This document shows, in pieces, positions 44,828 through 55,122 of a stretch of DNA of 64,000 nucleotides; the stretch's first letter is position 1, and every line of letters begins with the position of its first letter. The notes beneath the pieces are model-generated. The model was given only the letters and a program-made list of their open reading frames with translations, searched no databases and had not been told where the DNA came from. Where the stretch lies: the NCBI RefSeq assembly GCF_022808915.1, contig NZ_JAKZFS010000002.1, forward strand, positions 310,001-374,000. Reading direction: 5' to 3'. Source of the stretch: Fundidesulfovibrio terrae (GTDB lineage: Bacteria; Desulfobacterota; Desulfovibrionia; Desulfovibrionales; Desulfovibrionaceae). The position numbers were made by a program, and so were the translations under genes.

Positions 44828-47164
44828 ATGCGGGATAGTGGGAAGACAAGGGAAGAACTCATAGCTGAACTGGAATTGTTGAGACAAAGCGAGCTGCGGT
44901 ACCGGACTATCGTCGACACGTCGATTGCAGGAGTCTGGGAGACCGACGAAAAGGGCGTGACCGTATTCAACAATCCGATGATGGCCGTGATGTTCGGTGC
45001 CGGGAATCATGGGCTGGCGGGAAGGCCCTATTGGGACTTCGTGTTCGAGGAGGATCTTCCCCTTGCCCATCAGACGTTCTCCGAACTCCTTCGGGGCCAG
45101 CTCGACAGATTCGAATTCAGGTTCAAACGCACGGACGGCCAACCCATCTGGACCGAGCTGTCCGTCACGCCGCTTTTCAATTTCGGCCGGATTTCCGGAA
45201 TATTCGCAGTGGTTTCCGACATCTCAGCGCGCGTGCGCACCGAACAGGCGTTGAGCCAAAGCGAGGAGTTGAGCCGCAAGATCATTCAGGCCACCCCGGA
45301 TTGCATCAAGATATTGGATGAACACGAGCGGATCGAATACTTCAGCGAGAGCGGCTTGCAGTTGCTGAAACTCGAGAGCCTGACGGGCGTGCTCGGCAGG
45401 CGGTATTCGGAATTCTGGGAAGGCTCGGACAAGCAGGAATGCGCGGCCGCCCTTCAGGCCGCGAGGCGCGGCGAAACCGGCAGGTTCACGGGCTACTGCC
45501 CCGACGCGGAGGGCCGCCCCATGTGGTGGGACGTGATCATCACCCCCCTGGATGCGACCTCGGGGCTCCGCTTCCTGGTCATCTCCAGGGACATCACCAC
45601 CCGCAAGCTGGCCGAGGAGGAACTGCTCCAGGCCAAGGACCAGGCACTGGCCGCCAACCGCGCCAAGTCGGAATTCCTGGCCAAGATGAGCCATGAGATC
45701 CGCACCCCCATGAACGCCATCCTGGGCATGACCGAGCTGTCCCTGCAACTGGCCTCCAACCCCCTCCTGCTGGACTATCTGCATACCGCGCGGGAGTCGT
45801 CGCGCACCCTGCTGGCCATCATCAACGACATCCTGGATTTCTCGAAGATCGAGGAGCTGCGGCTTGCCTTGTCCGAGTCCGATTTCGATCTCCACGAGTT
45901 CATCGATTCCCTGCACAAGACGTTCACCGTCCTGGCCGCGCCCAAGGGCCTTTTCCTGCGGGAAACCCTGGAACCCGGCCTGCCGAGGTACCTGCGCGGG
46001 GACGTCAACCGGCTTCGCCAGATCCTCAACAATCTGTTGGGCAACGCCGTCAAGTTCACCCAGACGGGGGGCGTCGTCCTGTCGGTCTCCATGGGGCGGG
46101 GCCATCCCGGCGGACAAATCCGCTTGCGGTTCGCCGTCACCGACACGGGGCCGGGCATTCCTCCCGGCAAGGAGGAGGCGATTTTCGAGCCGTTCACCCA
46201 GGAGTCATCCGGCCACGCCCCGGCCGAAGGAACAGGACTGGGGCTGGCCATCTCCAAGCGGCTCGTGGAAATGATGGAGGGTGATATTACCGTCGAAAGC
46301 ATCCTGGGAAAAGGCAGCACCTTCACCTTCGAGGTGTCGCTGCACCCGGGTGACGCCGCCGCCTACCGGCGGGGCAGGATCGCGCCGTATGTCTGCGTGG
46401 TCCGGAAGCTGCGGGTGCTGGTGGTGGACGACAACGCCGTCAACCTGAAAGTCGCGCAGGCGCTGCTCGCCCGGATCGGGCATGAATCCAGCGCCGTCCA
46501 AAGTGGAGAGGAGGCCATCGAGATCCTTTCCGCGAACGCTTTCGACACGGTTCTGATGGATCTCGAAATGGCGGGCATGGACGGCCTGGAAACCACCCGG
46601 CGCATCCGGAAGGGAGAGGCGGGCCGGGCGGCGAAGAACGTCCAGATCGTCGCCATCACCGCCCATGCGTTGACCGGCTACCGGGAACGCTGCCTCGAGG
46701 CGGGGATGAACGATTTCATTCCCAAGCCCATGGGGATTACGGATCTGACGAGGGTGCTGGGCTGTGTCGCAGGGAATGCGCCCGGGAGGAGCGGCGCCCG
46801 GCCTCGCCGTTCGTGTCCGGTGGGCATGGAGGCGGCGGTCAAACGGCTCGGGGGGGATGAAAGGCTCTTCGCAGAGCTATACGAAATGTTCGCTGCAAGC
46901 ATACCGGATCGCGCCGAGTCAATCAGGTCGGCTCTCGATTCCGGCGATCTGCGTAAGCTGCGGGGAATAGCCCATGCCATCAAGGGGGTGGCCGTGACCC
47001 TCGGGGAGGATGGTTGCGCCGACTCGGCCAAGGCCCTTGAATCGGCTGCGGGCAAGGGCGACGCCGCTGACGCGCCCGCGCTGGCCGAGCGCCTTCTGGC
47101 GCAATTGGACACGCTCGGCCACGTCCCGCAATGCGGCGTGCGGTCCATGGCCCCCGAGGCCTGA
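44828..47164 (+). CDS. Hybrid histidine kinase: PAS-PAS-HisKA-HATPase-REC-Hpt
   Basis: A 778-residue soluble multi-step phosphorelay kinase. It has two PAS domains (about 20-150 and 150-280), phospho-acceptor H in [18 protein letters not shown], ATPase boxes [21 protein letters not shown] and GTGLGLAI, a receiver (VVDDNAVN, phospho-acceptor D in [10 protein letters not shown] in FIPKPMG), and a C-terminal Hpt domain with H in [13 protein letters not shown]. No membrane helices, so the signal is cytoplasmic. The ATG at 44828 has GGGAG 7 bases upstream; the frame extends further 5' without a good start. The 349 bp upstream are AT-rich and probably carry the promoter. Confidence 0.9.
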   Translation: MRDSGKTREELIAELELLRQSELRYRTIVDTSIAGVWETDEKGVTVFNNPMMAVMFGAGNHGLAGRPYWDFVFEEDLPLAHQTFSELLRGQLDRFEFRFKRTDGQPIWTELSVTPLFNFGRISGIFAVVSDISARVRTEQALSQSEELSRKIIQATPDCIKILDEHERIEYFSESGLQLLKLESLTGVLGRRYSEFWEGSDKQECAAALQAARRGETGRFTGYCPDAEGRPMWWDVIITPLDATSGLRFLVISRDITTRKLAEEELLQAKDQALAANRAKSEFLAKMSHEIRTPMNAILGMTELSLQLASNPLLLDYLHTARESSRTLLAIINDILDFSKIEELRLALSESDFDLHEFIDSLHKTFTVLAAPKGLFLRETLEPGLPRYLRGDVNRLRQILNNLLGNAVKFTQTGGVVLSVSMGRGHPGGQIRLRFAVTDTGPGIPPGKEEAIFEPFTQESSGHAPAEGTGLGLAISKRLVEMMEGDITVESILGKGSTFTFEVSLHPGDAAAYRRGRIAPYVCVVRKLRVLVVDDNAVNLKVAQALLARIGHESSAVQSGEEAIEILSANAFDTVLMDLEMAGMDGLETTRRIRKGEAGRAAKNVQIVAITAHALTGYRERCLEAGMNDFIPKPMGITDLTRVLGCVAGNAPGRSGARPRRSCPVGMEAAVKRLGGDERLFAELYEMFAASIPDRAESIRSALDSGDLRKLRGIAHAIKGVAVTLGEDGCADSAKALESAAGKGDAADAPALAERLLAQLDTLGHVPQCGVRSMAPEA

Positions 47165-47486
47165 TCCGCTCCTCCGGGGTGCGAATCCGCTTGCCCCTCC
47201 GTTTCGGCGGCCCGGCCCGGCCGGCCTCGGAAGCCCTCGAGGCAAGGCGGTTTTCTTGACTGGACTCCCGCGGAAAGCCGGGGTAAGAGCCTGCGGTTCC
47301 ATGCGAGCCGCCCCCTGGCGGCGTCCGCTCCATCCGGGGCTGGAATCCCTGTAAAACAATACCATGTCCTCCCTGGGGATTGACCCCGGTGGCCCCTTCC
47401 AGGCCCGCCCGTCTCGATCGCGAGGCCCAGGCGAGGCCGGGACGCCGCCGCCCCGTTTCCCGGGAGGACAGTCACAAGGTGTCGAC
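47165..47486 (+). other. Intergenic region upstream of ychF
   Basis: No gene is supported in these 322 bp. TTGACT at 47255-47260 is a possible -35, but only a GC-rich stretch follows at the right distance. Nothing else was seen apart from the AAGGTG ribosome-binding site of ychF. Confidence 0.4.
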
Positions 47487-48587
47487 ATGTCGCTCTCCAT
47501 CGGAATCGTCGGTCTGCCCAACGTCGGCAAGTCCACGCTGTTCAACGCCCTGACCAGGGCCCAGAACGCCCAGGCCGCCAACTACCCCTTCTGCACCATC
47601 GAGCCCAACAAGGCCGTGGTGGCCGTGCCCGACGACCGCCTGGAGAAGCTGACCAGCATGGCCAACCCCCAGAAGACCGTCCCGGCCACGGTGGAATTCA
47701 CCGACATCGCCGGGCTGGTGAAGGGCGCCAGCAAGGGCGAGGGACTGGGCAACAAGTTCCTGGCCAACATCCGCGAGACCCAGGCCATCCTGCACGTGGT
47801 GCGCTGCTTCGAGGACGACGACGTGGTGCACGTGCACGGCCAGGTGGACCCCGTGGGCGACATCGAGGTCATCGAAACCGAGCTCATCCTGGCCGACGCC
47901 CAGGTGCTGGAGAACCGCATGGACCGCCTGCGCAAGCAGGCCAAGGCGGGCAAGGAGCACCAGGCCAAGCTGGCCGTGGCCGAGAAGCTGCTGGCCCACC
48001 TGATGGAGGGCAAGCCCGCCTCCGCCATGGAGGGCGCGGACGAGGGGGCCATGGCCGAACTGTTCGCGGAGCTGGCCCCCATCACGGCCAAGCCGGTGAT
48101 CTACTGCGCCAACGTGGACGAAGCCGGCCTCACGGAGGACGGCTCCCAGGTTCAGGCCGTGCGCGCCTTCGCCGCCAGGACGGGCGCCCCCGTGGTCAAG
48201 GTCTGCGCCAAGATGGAAGAGGAGATGGCCACCCTGGCCGACGAGGAGCGCCTTGAGTTCCTGGAATCCTACGGCGTGGACAGCTCCGGCCTTGACCAGG
48301 TCATCCGTACCGGCTACGCGGTACTTGGATTGATCAGTTATTTCACCGTGGGGCCCAAGGAAGTGCGGGCCTGGACGATAGAGAACGGCTGGAAGGCCCC
48401 CAAGGCCGCCTCGGTGATCCACACCGATTTCGAGCGCGGCTTTATCCGGGCCGAGGTGATCTCCTACCAGGACTACGTGACCCATGCCTCCGAGGCCGCC
48501 TGCCGGGCGGCGGGCGTGCTCAGGCAGGAAGGCAAGGAATACGTGTTCAAGGACGGGGACGTGGTGCATTTTCTGTTCAACGTCTGA
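47487..48587 (+). CDS. ychF: Redox-regulated ATPase YchF/Ola1
   Basis: A 366-residue Obg-family P-loop protein with G1 GLPNVGKST (8-16), G3 DIAGLVKGASKGEGLGNKFL and the YchF-specific NVDEAGL in place of the guanine-recognising NKxD, which gives ATP preference. A TGS-like C-terminal domain follows (SYFTVGPKEVRAWTIENG, KEYVFKDGDVVHFLFNV). It binds the ribosome and affects stress and translation. The GGDEF-EAL gene begins 7 bp after its stop, with the GAGGA ribosome-binding site overlapping the stop codon, so the two may be co-transcribed. Confidence 0.97.
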   Translation: MSLSIGIVGLPNVGKSTLFNALTRAQNAQAANYPFCTIEPNKAVVAVPDDRLEKLTSMANPQKTVPATVEFTDIAGLVKGASKGEGLGNKFLANIRETQAILHVVRCFEDDDVVHVHGQVDPVGDIEVIETELILADAQVLENRMDRLRKQAKAGKEHQAKLAVAEKLLAHLMEGKPASAMEGADEGAMAELFAELAPITAKPVIYCANVDEAGLTEDGSQVQAVRAFAARTGAPVVKVCAKMEEEMATLADEERLEFLESYGVDSSGLDQVIRTGYAVLGLISYFTVGPKEVRAWTIENGWKAPKAASVIHTDFERGFIRAEVISYQDYVTHASEAACRAAGVLRQEGKEYVFKDGDVVHFLFNV

Positions 48588-48594
48588 GGAGCCC

Positions 48595-51243
48595 ATGAGC
48601 AAGTCCGCCCCCCCGCCGCCGTCAGGCGAGGGGATAAGTCCCCGCCTCGAGGAGTGCGACTCCAGGACGCGCGAGATACTGCGCGCCCTGGGCGAGTCCG
48701 AGAGCACGGCCTGGGCTCTGCTCAACGCCACGCTCGATTCCGCCTTCCTCATGGACCGCGACGGGATCATCCACGCGGCCAACGAGCGCGGCGCGATCAA
48801 GATGGGCGCGCCCGACGCCAGGTCCATGGTCGGCCGCAGCATGGGCGACTTCATTCCCCGCGAGGTTTTCGAGAGACGCCTCGAGTCCATCCGCGTGGTG
48901 TTCGCGTCGGCCAAGCCTTTGCGCACGGAGGACCTTCGCGCGGGCCTGGTCTTCGACAACAATCTGGTGCCGGTGTTCGACGGCACGGGCAAGGTCTCCA
49001 AGGTGGCGATCTTCGCGCGCGACATCACCCAGCGGCGCGAGACCGAGGCCAAGCTTCGCCGCCGGGCCTTCCAGCAGGGCGTGGTGGCCGAGCTCGGGCT
49101 TTTCGCCCTGGGCTCCATGACCCCGTCCGAACTCATGCGCAGGACCTGCCGCCTTCTGTCCACGATCTTCGAAGTCGAGTATGCCGAGGTGCTGGAACTC
49201 TCGCCCGCCCGGGACAGGCTGACGCTGGTGGCGGACGCGGGCTGGAACGCGGATACGCCGATCCAGGTCGGCGTCGAGGGCACCCAGGCGGGCCTGGCCC
49301 TCTCCACCAACGCCCCGGTGGTGGTGGAGAATCTCCTGACGGACAAGCGGATATCGGAACCCGGCCTGCTCGGGCGCCATGGGGTGGCAAGCGGCATAAG
49401 CGTGGTCATCCACGGCACGGGCGGACCCTACGGGGTGCTCGGCGTGCACTCCACCAGGCCCAGGGGGTTCTCCGACGACGACGTCCACACCCTCCAGTCC
49501 GTGGCCAACGTCCTTTCCGACGCGGTGGAGCGCTTCCACGCGCTCAAGGCCCTGGAAAACCTGTCCGAGCGCAATGCCGCCGTGCTCGATTCCGTGGCCC
49601 TGGGCATCTTCGGCGTGGACAAGGCCGGGCACGTCACCTTCGCCAACCCGGCCGTGGAGCGCCTGACGGGGTATTCCTCCGAGGAGCTCCTGGGGGCCCA
49701 TTCCCACCGGCTCCTGCACCACACCCGCCCGGACGGCTCCGCCTACCCCGAGGAGGAGTGCCCCCTGACCCATACCCTCTCCGACGGCAGGCACCGGCAC
49801 GTGGAAGAGGACCTCTACTGGCGCAAGGACTCCACCGGCTTCCCCGTGGACTGCTCCATCGCCCCCCTGTCCGCCGGTGGCGCCGTGCAGGGCGCGGTGG
49901 TGCTCTTCGAGGACATCACCGAGCGCAAGCGCGCCCAGGAGCGCCTGCGCAGGCAGGCATTCTTCGACGAGCTCACCGGCCTGCCCAACCGCGCCCAGCT
50001 CAAGGCCCGCCTGGAGGCCAGCCTGGCCAGGACCCCGGACATCCCCCGGTTCGCGCTGCTCTTTCTGGATCTGGACGACTTCAAGGTGGTCAACGACGGC
50101 CTGGGGCACGATTTGGGCGACCGGCTGCTGCGCTCCCTGGGCGAGCGCCTGAGCGAGGCCGCCGGGCCCGGAAGGATGCTGGCCCGCACCGGCGGCGACG
50201 AGTTCGCCATCCTCATCGACGAGCCCTACGCCCCGGGACTGGCCGGAGACGTGGCCCGGCGCATCCACGAGGAGCTGGCCGCCCCGGAGCGGCTGGACGG
50301 ATACGAGCTGTTCATGTCCTGCAGCATCGGCCTCGTGCTGGACGACCGCTACCAGAGCGTGGACGACGTGCTGCGGGACGCCGACACGGCCATGTTCAAG
50401 GCCAAGGCGCTGGGCAAGGGGGAGACCGCCGTGTTCGACACGGCCATGCACGCCGAGGTGCGCGCCCGGCTGCTCCTGGAGAACGACCTGCGCCGGGCCC
50501 TGGAGCGCGGCGAGTTCTTCCTGGTCTACCAACCCATCGTGGAGCTTGACGGACGCACCCCGGCGGGCTTCGAGGCCCTGCTCCGCTGGCGGCACCCCGA
50601 ACACGGGGTCATCCCTCCCCTGGAGTTCATCCCGGTGGCCGAGGCGTCGGGGCTCATTCTGCCCATCGGGGAGTGGGTGATCTCGGAAGCATGCTCCCAG
50701 CTGGCCCGGTGGCGCGAGCAACTGCCCAGGGCGCAGGGGCTGACCGTGAGTGTGAACCTTTCAGGACGCCAGTTCATCCAGGAAGACCTGACCGGACGCA
50801 TCAGCCGGATCGTCGGGGCTTCCGGCCTGCCGCCCAGGTGCGTGAAGCTCGAGATCACCGAGAGTGTGGTCATGGACAACGCCGAACGGGCCGTGGAAAT
50901 GCTTACGGAACTCAAGGACCTGGGCATCTCCACCATGATCGACGATTTCGGCACGGGCTATTCCTCGCTGGCCTACCTGCGCCGCTTCCCCGTGGACGCC
51001 CTTAAGGTGGACCGGGCCTTCGTTCGCAACCTGCACCAGGACCGGGACAACCTGCATATCGTCAAGGCCGTGGTGCAGCTGGCGGGCAGCCTGGAGATGG
51101 ACGTGGTGGCCGAGGGCATCGAAGGCGAGGACGAGCTCAAGGCGCTCCAGGAGCTCGGCTGCGGCTACGGCCAGGGCTATCACTTCGCCCGGCCCCTGGC
51201 GGCCGGGGCCGCCTTCGAATACCTGCGCCAGGCCTTCGGCTGA
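48595..51243 (+). CDS. PAS-GAF-PAS-GGDEF-EAL c-di-GMP turnover protein
   Basis: An 882-residue soluble sensor. PAS (about 35-145), GAF (about 160-310), PAS (about 320-445), GGDEF with intact TGGDEF, then EAL with EALLRWRHPEHG, NLSGRQF, EITESVVM and DDFGTGYSSLAYL. The EAL catalytic residues look complete, so phosphodiesterase activity is likely. The GGDEF motif is intact but lacks the RxxD I-site. It may be bifunctional or have a regulatory GGDEF. It lies 7 bp after ychF and converges with cbiC. Confidence 0.94.
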   Translation: MSKSAPPPPSGEGISPRLEECDSRTREILRALGESESTAWALLNATLDSAFLMDRDGIIHAANERGAIKMGAPDARSMVGRSMGDFIPREVFERRLESIRVVFASAKPLRTEDLRAGLVFDNNLVPVFDGTGKVSKVAIFARDITQRRETEAKLRRRAFQQGVVAELGLFALGSMTPSELMRRTCRLLSTIFEVEYAEVLELSPARDRLTLVADAGWNADTPIQVGVEGTQAGLALSTNAPVVVENLLTDKRISEPGLLGRHGVASGISVVIHGTGGPYGVLGVHSTRPRGFSDDDVHTLQSVANVLSDAVERFHALKALENLSERNAAVLDSVALGIFGVDKAGHVTFANPAVERLTGYSSEELLGAHSHRLLHHTRPDGSAYPEEECPLTHTLSDGRHRHVEEDLYWRKDSTGFPVDCSIAPLSAGGAVQGAVVLFEDITERKRAQERLRRQAFFDELTGLPNRAQLKARLEASLARTPDIPRFALLFLDLDDFKVVNDGLGHDLGDRLLRSLGERLSEAAGPGRMLARTGGDEFAILIDEPYAPGLAGDVARRIHEELAAPERLDGYELFMSCSIGLVLDDRYQSVDDVLRDADTAMFKAKALGKGETAVFDTAMHAEVRARLLLENDLRRALERGEFFLVYQPIVELDGRTPAGFEALLRWRHPEHGVIPPLEFIPVAEASGLILPIGEWVISEACSQLARWREQLPRAQGLTVSVNLSGRQFIQEDLTGRISRIVGASGLPPRCVKLEITESVVMDNAERAVEMLTELKDLGISTMIDDFGTGYSSLAYLRRFPVDALKVDRAFVRNLHQDRDNLHIVKAVVQLAGSLEMDVVAEGIEGEDELKALQELGCGYGQGYHFARPLAAGAAFEYLRQAFG

Positions 51244-51321
51244 GCCGGGCCACGCTCGCGCGCGGGACCACGCCTCTTCCGTTTTGACGAGTCCGGAATC
51301 CAGGCCGCCCGGAAGCTCCCG

Positions 51322-51975
51322 CTACGACCCGGCCCGCAAGGCCATCTCGGCCAGGGCGTTCACGCAGGCCGCCGCCAGGGGTGAGCCCCCCTTGCGCCCG
51401 GAGATGCAGATGTAGGGCGTGTCCGCGCGCTCCATGAGCAGAGCTTTGGATTCCGCGGCGTTGACGAATCCCACGGGCATCCCCACCACCAGTTCCGGGC
51501 GGACCTTTCCCTCGTCGATGAGTTCCAGGAGCCGCAAGAGGGCCGTGGGCGCGTTGCCGATGGCGAACACCAGCGGCCCCTCGCAGCGCGCGGCCTCCTC
51601 CATGGCCAGCCGGGCCCGGGTCACGCCCAGGTCCCTGGCCCTGGCGGCGAGCTCTGGGTCGCCCATCCAGCAGGCGGTGCGGCATCCCAGGGCGTCCAGC
51701 CGGTGCGACGGAATGCCCGCCTGGCACATGCGGGTGTCGGTGACGATTACCGCACCGGAGCGCAGCGCGTTGATTCCCGCGTGCACCGATCCGGGGGAGA
51801 AGCGGACGATATCCAGCATGTCGAAGTCCGCCGAGGTGTGGATGAGCCTGCGGACCACTTCCCATTCCCCGCCCGTGAACGGACGGGGCTCGGGCACTTC
51901 CGAATCGATTATGGCGAAGCTTTTGCGTTCGATCCCGGCGGGATCGACGGTTTCGCTCAAGGTGACTGTGTTCAT
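51322..51975 (-). CDS. cbiC: Precorrin-8X/cobalt-precorrin-8 methylmutase
   Basis: The 217-residue enzyme moves a methyl group from C11 to C12 of the corrin ring in cobalamin synthesis. The catalytic His46 lies in RRLIHTSADFD, and PGSVHAGINALRSGAVIVTDTRM, then the GMPVGFVNAAESKALL region, are family hallmarks. No other cobalamin genes are adjacent; in Desulfovibrio-like organisms the pathway is scattered. It is convergent with the GGDEF-EAL gene and divergent from the HDOD gene. Confidence 0.96.
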   Translation of the reverse strand: MNTVTLSETVDPAGIERKSFAIIDSEVPEPRPFTGGEWEVVRRLIHTSADFDMLDIVRFSPGSVHAGINALRSGAVIVTDTRMCQAGIPSHRLDALGCRTACWMGDPELAARARDLGVTRARLAMEEAARCEGPLVFAIGNAPTALLRLLELIDEGKVRPELVVGMPVGFVNAAESKALLMERADTPYICISGRKGGSPLAAACVNALAEMALRAGS

Positions 51976-52111
51976 TCCCGCACCCTAGCGCTTCCCGAGG
52001 CCGGAGCCAAGGGCTTGGCTTGACAAACCCGTCTGGAATGGTCTTGAAAGACCGGATGCAGTTTGCTTCTCCGCTTCACGCCGGGGGCTTCGCCATCCCG
52101 GGGGCGCGCTC

Positions 52112-53341
52112 GTGAGGGTGTCCGATCTCCACCCCGGCCTCGTGCTGGCCCGCGACGTGCGCGACGTGAACGGACGCCTGCTCATAAGCGGCGGCACGTG
52201 CCTCAATGACCGCTTCATCGGCGTGCTCAAGGCGTGGGGCGTGGGCGAGGTCCAGGTGGAGGGCGAGAAAGCCAGCGAACCGGGCGAAGCCGGGCTCGAG
52301 GAAGCGCTGGCGCAGGCCGAAGAAATCATGGACGCCCGCCTGGCCCGCAACGATCTTTCCCATGGGTTCGTCCAGGAAGTGTTCCGTCTGGGCGCGGCGC
52401 GCATCGCCGCTGCCATCGAGCGGGGCGAGCCGTGCGCGCCGCCTCCGGTGGAGCTCGGCGAGCCCGAACCCCGGAGCGAATCGGCCCAGGTGCTGGACCT
52501 GGAGGCCCTGACCGCTTCGAACCCCGCGCTTGGGGCCATGCCCGAGGTGCTGGCCCGCCTGGCCCAGGCCATGGAGAACCCTTCCGCCTCGCCGGTGGAG
52601 GTGGCGGGCATCATCCAGAACGATCCGGCGCTCGCGGCCAAGCTCCTCAAGGTGGCCAATAGCGCCCTGTACGGCTTTCCCCAGCGCATCGACACCATTT
52701 CCCGGGCCGTGACGGTCATCGGGGTGCAGCAGCTCTCGGCCCTGGCGCTGGGCGTGTCGGTCATGGACATGTTCAAGGACATCCCCCGCGACGTGCTGAA
52801 CGTCCGGGGATTCTGGCGGCACTGCCTGGCCTGCGCCTGTGGCGCGCGCGCCTTGGCCTCGGCCCTGGGCATGCCCAACACCGAGCGCATATTCGTTTCG
52901 GGGCTTTTGCACGACGTGGGGCTGCTTCTTTTCATCCTGCACGCCCCGGACCGCTTCCGCCAGGTGCTGCAACTGGTGCGCGAACGCGGGGAGAGCCTGA
53001 CCGGCGCGGAACGGCGCGTCCTGGGCGTGGACCACGGGCTGGCCGGGGGCGCCCTGCTGGCAGGCTGGGGGCTGCCGCCCTCCCTGACCGAGGCCACGCG
53101 CCACCATCACGAGCCGCTGGCCTCCCCGGACATCCGCAACGTGGCCATCGTGCATGTGGCGGATTTCCTGGCCGAGGCGCTGGTGGCCGGCTCCGGCGGG
53201 CAGTCCGTGCTCATGCCCCTGCACACGGTGGCCTTCGACATGCTCGACGCTCCGTCCGGCGTGGCCGGGACGGTGGTCTCCCGGGTGGAGGACCAGCTTG
53301 GACAACTCGAATCCATCTTCATGCAGAATGTCTCCCATTGA
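52112..53341 (+). CDS. HDOD-domain signalling protein
   Basis: A 409-residue protein. The N-terminus (VSDLHPGLVLARDVRDVNGR) resembles the leader domain of HD-GYP proteins. A helical linker with a low-complexity segment follows (about 50-130), then an HDOD domain (IIQNDPALAAKLLKVANSALYG, SRAVTVIGVQQL, SGLLHDVGLLLF). HDOD proteins are non-enzymatic or weakly metal-binding signalling modules. The start is GTG 52112. It overlaps the kinase gene downstream by 14 bp, so the two are translationally coupled and probably work together. Confidence 0.88.
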   Translation: MRVSDLHPGLVLARDVRDVNGRLLISGGTCLNDRFIGVLKAWGVGEVQVEGEKASEPGEAGLEEALAQAEEIMDARLARNDLSHGFVQEVFRLGAARIAAAIERGEPCAPPPVELGEPEPRSESAQVLDLEALTASNPALGAMPEVLARLAQAMENPSASPVEVAGIIQNDPALAAKLLKVANSALYGFPQRIDTISRAVTVIGVQQLSALALGVSVMDMFKDIPRDVLNVRGFWRHCLACACGARALASALGMPNTERIFVSGLLHDVGLLLFILHAPDRFRQVLQLVRERGESLTGAERRVLGVDHGLAGGALLAGWGLPPSLTEATRHHHEPLASPDIRNVAIVHVADFLAEALVAGSGGQSVLMPLHTVAFDMLDAPSGVAGTVVSRVEDQLGQLESIFMQNVSH

Positions 53342-54917
53342 CGCGCACAAGACCGGCCAGCCGGACGACAGCCCCCCCCGCGACAGGCTGTCCCACCTGG
53401 AGGAGACCACCCGTTTCGCGCTGGCGGCCCTGGACCAGGCGGCCGCGCTGTCCGATTTTTCCCTGAGCCTGGCCCGTATGGCCGGGCCTGAGCCCATCCT
53501 GGACGCCTGCCTGCAGAAGGTCGGGAAGCTGATGACCTTCGACGCCGTGGGCGTCATGCTGGTGGACGAGGAGGACTCCTCCTTCCATATGGTCCGGACC
53601 GAGCCCGCCGAAGAGGCGCAAAACCTCGACGATTTCGCCCGGGCCTGCATCGAGGACGGCACCTTCGCCTTCGCCCTGCGGGAGAAAAGGGCCGTGCTGC
53701 CCCTGGCCGCCCCCGGCCAGCCCCGCCGCCTGCTGCACGTGATCACCACCGCCTCGCGCACCCGGGGCATGTTCGTGGCCTCGTTCGCGCGACCGCTGCC
53801 GGGGCTGTCGGAAGTTTCCCTGTCGATCCTGTCCATCGTGCTGGGCAACACCGCCCAGGCGTTGGAGAACCTGCACCTGCACCAGCGCATCCAGGCCATG
53901 AACAGCTCCCTGGAGGACAAGGTGTCGAGCCTTGCCAGCTCGGAGTCCGAGCTCATGCGCAACCGGGACAACCAGGACCGGCTCATCGAGGAGAAGACCC
54001 GCGAACTGCAGGCCACCCTGAACCGGCTTGAAGAGGAAGTGCGCCACCGCAAGAAGGCCGAGACCCTGCTGGAGACCCTGAACCAGCGTCTTGAGGCCAA
54101 GGTGGAGGTGCGAACCAAGGCGCTCTTCCGCAAGGTGGCCGAGATGGAGGCGGCCAACAAGCAGCTCAAGCAGCTTGAGCGGCTCAAGTCCTCCTTCCTG
54201 TCGTCAGTGTCCCACGAGCTGCGCACGCCGCTGACGTCCATCATGGGGTTCGCCAAGCTCATCGCCAAGGATTTCGAAAGGTTCTTCCGGCAGAATCCGG
54301 ACAGCCCCCTGTGGGGCAAGGCCGTGCGGATACTGCGCAACCTGGGCATCGTGGAAAAGGAATCCGAACGCCTGACCCGGCTCATCAACGACGTGCTGGA
54401 CCTGACGCGCATCGAATCCGGCAAGATGCCCTGGCGCGACGAGCGCGTGAGCATCGTGGAAGTGGTGGCCGATGCGGTCATGGCGTTGGAAGGTCGCTTC
54501 GAGGCCCGGCCGGCGGTGTCGCTGCGCCTGGACATGCCCAAGCGGCTGCCCCGTGTGGTGGCCGACCGCGACCGCATCCTTCAGGTGCTCATCAACCTGC
54601 TGGACAACGCCCTCAAGTTTACCGAGGAGGGCCAGGTCACCGTGGAGGCGGGGCTCACCGAGGACGGAAGCATGCTGCTGGTCTGCGTGGAGGACACGGG
54701 CCCGGGCATCGCCCCGGAGGAGGCCGAAAAGGTCTTCGACAAGTTCCACCAGCACGACCGCAAGGACACCCTCAAGGACAAGCCCAAGGGCACGGGCCTG
54801 GGCCTGGCCATCTGCCGCCACATAGTGACCCGCCACGGCGGCTTCATCTGGATGGAGCCCGCCAGGGAGCGGGGCAGCGTGTTCTGCTTCACCCTGCCCC
54901 TCGGCACCTCCGAATAG
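53328..54917 (+). CDS. GAF-domain histidine kinase
   Basis: A 529-residue soluble kinase with a GAF-like N-terminal domain (about 50-190), a long coiled coil (about 195-280), H-box SFLSSVSHELRTPLTSIMGF, ATPase boxes NLLDNALKFTEEG, DTGPGIAPEE and GTGLGLAI. The C-terminus lacks a receiver domain, but frameshifted receiver-like sequence follows directly. The start ATG lies inside the 3' end of the HDOD gene (14-bp overlap), indicating coupled expression. Confidence 0.92.
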   Translation: MSPIDAHKTGQPDDSPPRDRLSHLEETTRFALAALDQAAALSDFSLSLARMAGPEPILDACLQKVGKLMTFDAVGVMLVDEEDSSFHMVRTEPAEEAQNLDDFARACIEDGTFAFALREKRAVLPLAAPGQPRRLLHVITTASRTRGMFVASFARPLPGLSEVSLSILSIVLGNTAQALENLHLHQRIQAMNSSLEDKVSSLASSESELMRNRDNQDRLIEEKTRELQATLNRLEEEVRHRKKAETLLETLNQRLEAKVEVRTKALFRKVAEMEAANKQLKQLERLKSSFLSSVSHELRTPLTSIMGFAKLIAKDFERFFRQNPDSPLWGKAVRILRNLGIVEKESERLTRLINDVLDLTRIESGKMPWRDERVSIVEVVADAVMALEGRFEARPAVSLRLDMPKRLPRVVADRDRILQVLINLLDNALKFTEEGQVTVEAGLTEDGSMLLVCVEDTGPGIAPEEAEKVFDKFHQHDRKDTLKDKPKGTGLGLAICRHIVTRHGGFIWMEPARERGSVFCFTLPLGTSE

Positions 54918-54931
54918 CCCCTGGAAGATCC

Positions 54932-55101
54932 CGCATCCCCCTCGTCGCCGTGACCGCTCGCGCCGTTGACGAGCAGGGGCTTTCTTCAAAGATGCCGGCA
55001 TGGGCGACTTTACCGCCAAGCCGGTCTATATCCCCGAAATGATGAACGTCCTGCGCAAATACCGCCCGGTATGGCCTTCCGGCCCGGCTTCGGGCGGATA
55101 A
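54932..55101 (+). pseudogene. Remnant of a response-regulator receiver domain (frameshifted)
   Basis: Frame one from 54932 reads RIPLVAVTARAVDEQG, the beta-4 strand of a receiver with its conserved threonine. Another frame two bases over, from about 54985, reads FFKDAGMGDFTAKPVYIPEM, then MNVLRKYRPVW, the beta-5 strand with the conserved KP, ending in TAA at 55101. The N-terminal half with the phospho-acceptor aspartate is missing. The fragment starts 14 bp past the kinase stop, so the kinase probably once had a receiver as a fused domain or an adjacent gene, now lost by deletion and frameshift. Confidence 0.75.
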
Positions 55102-55122
55102 CTGGGGGCCCCGAAAAAGCGC

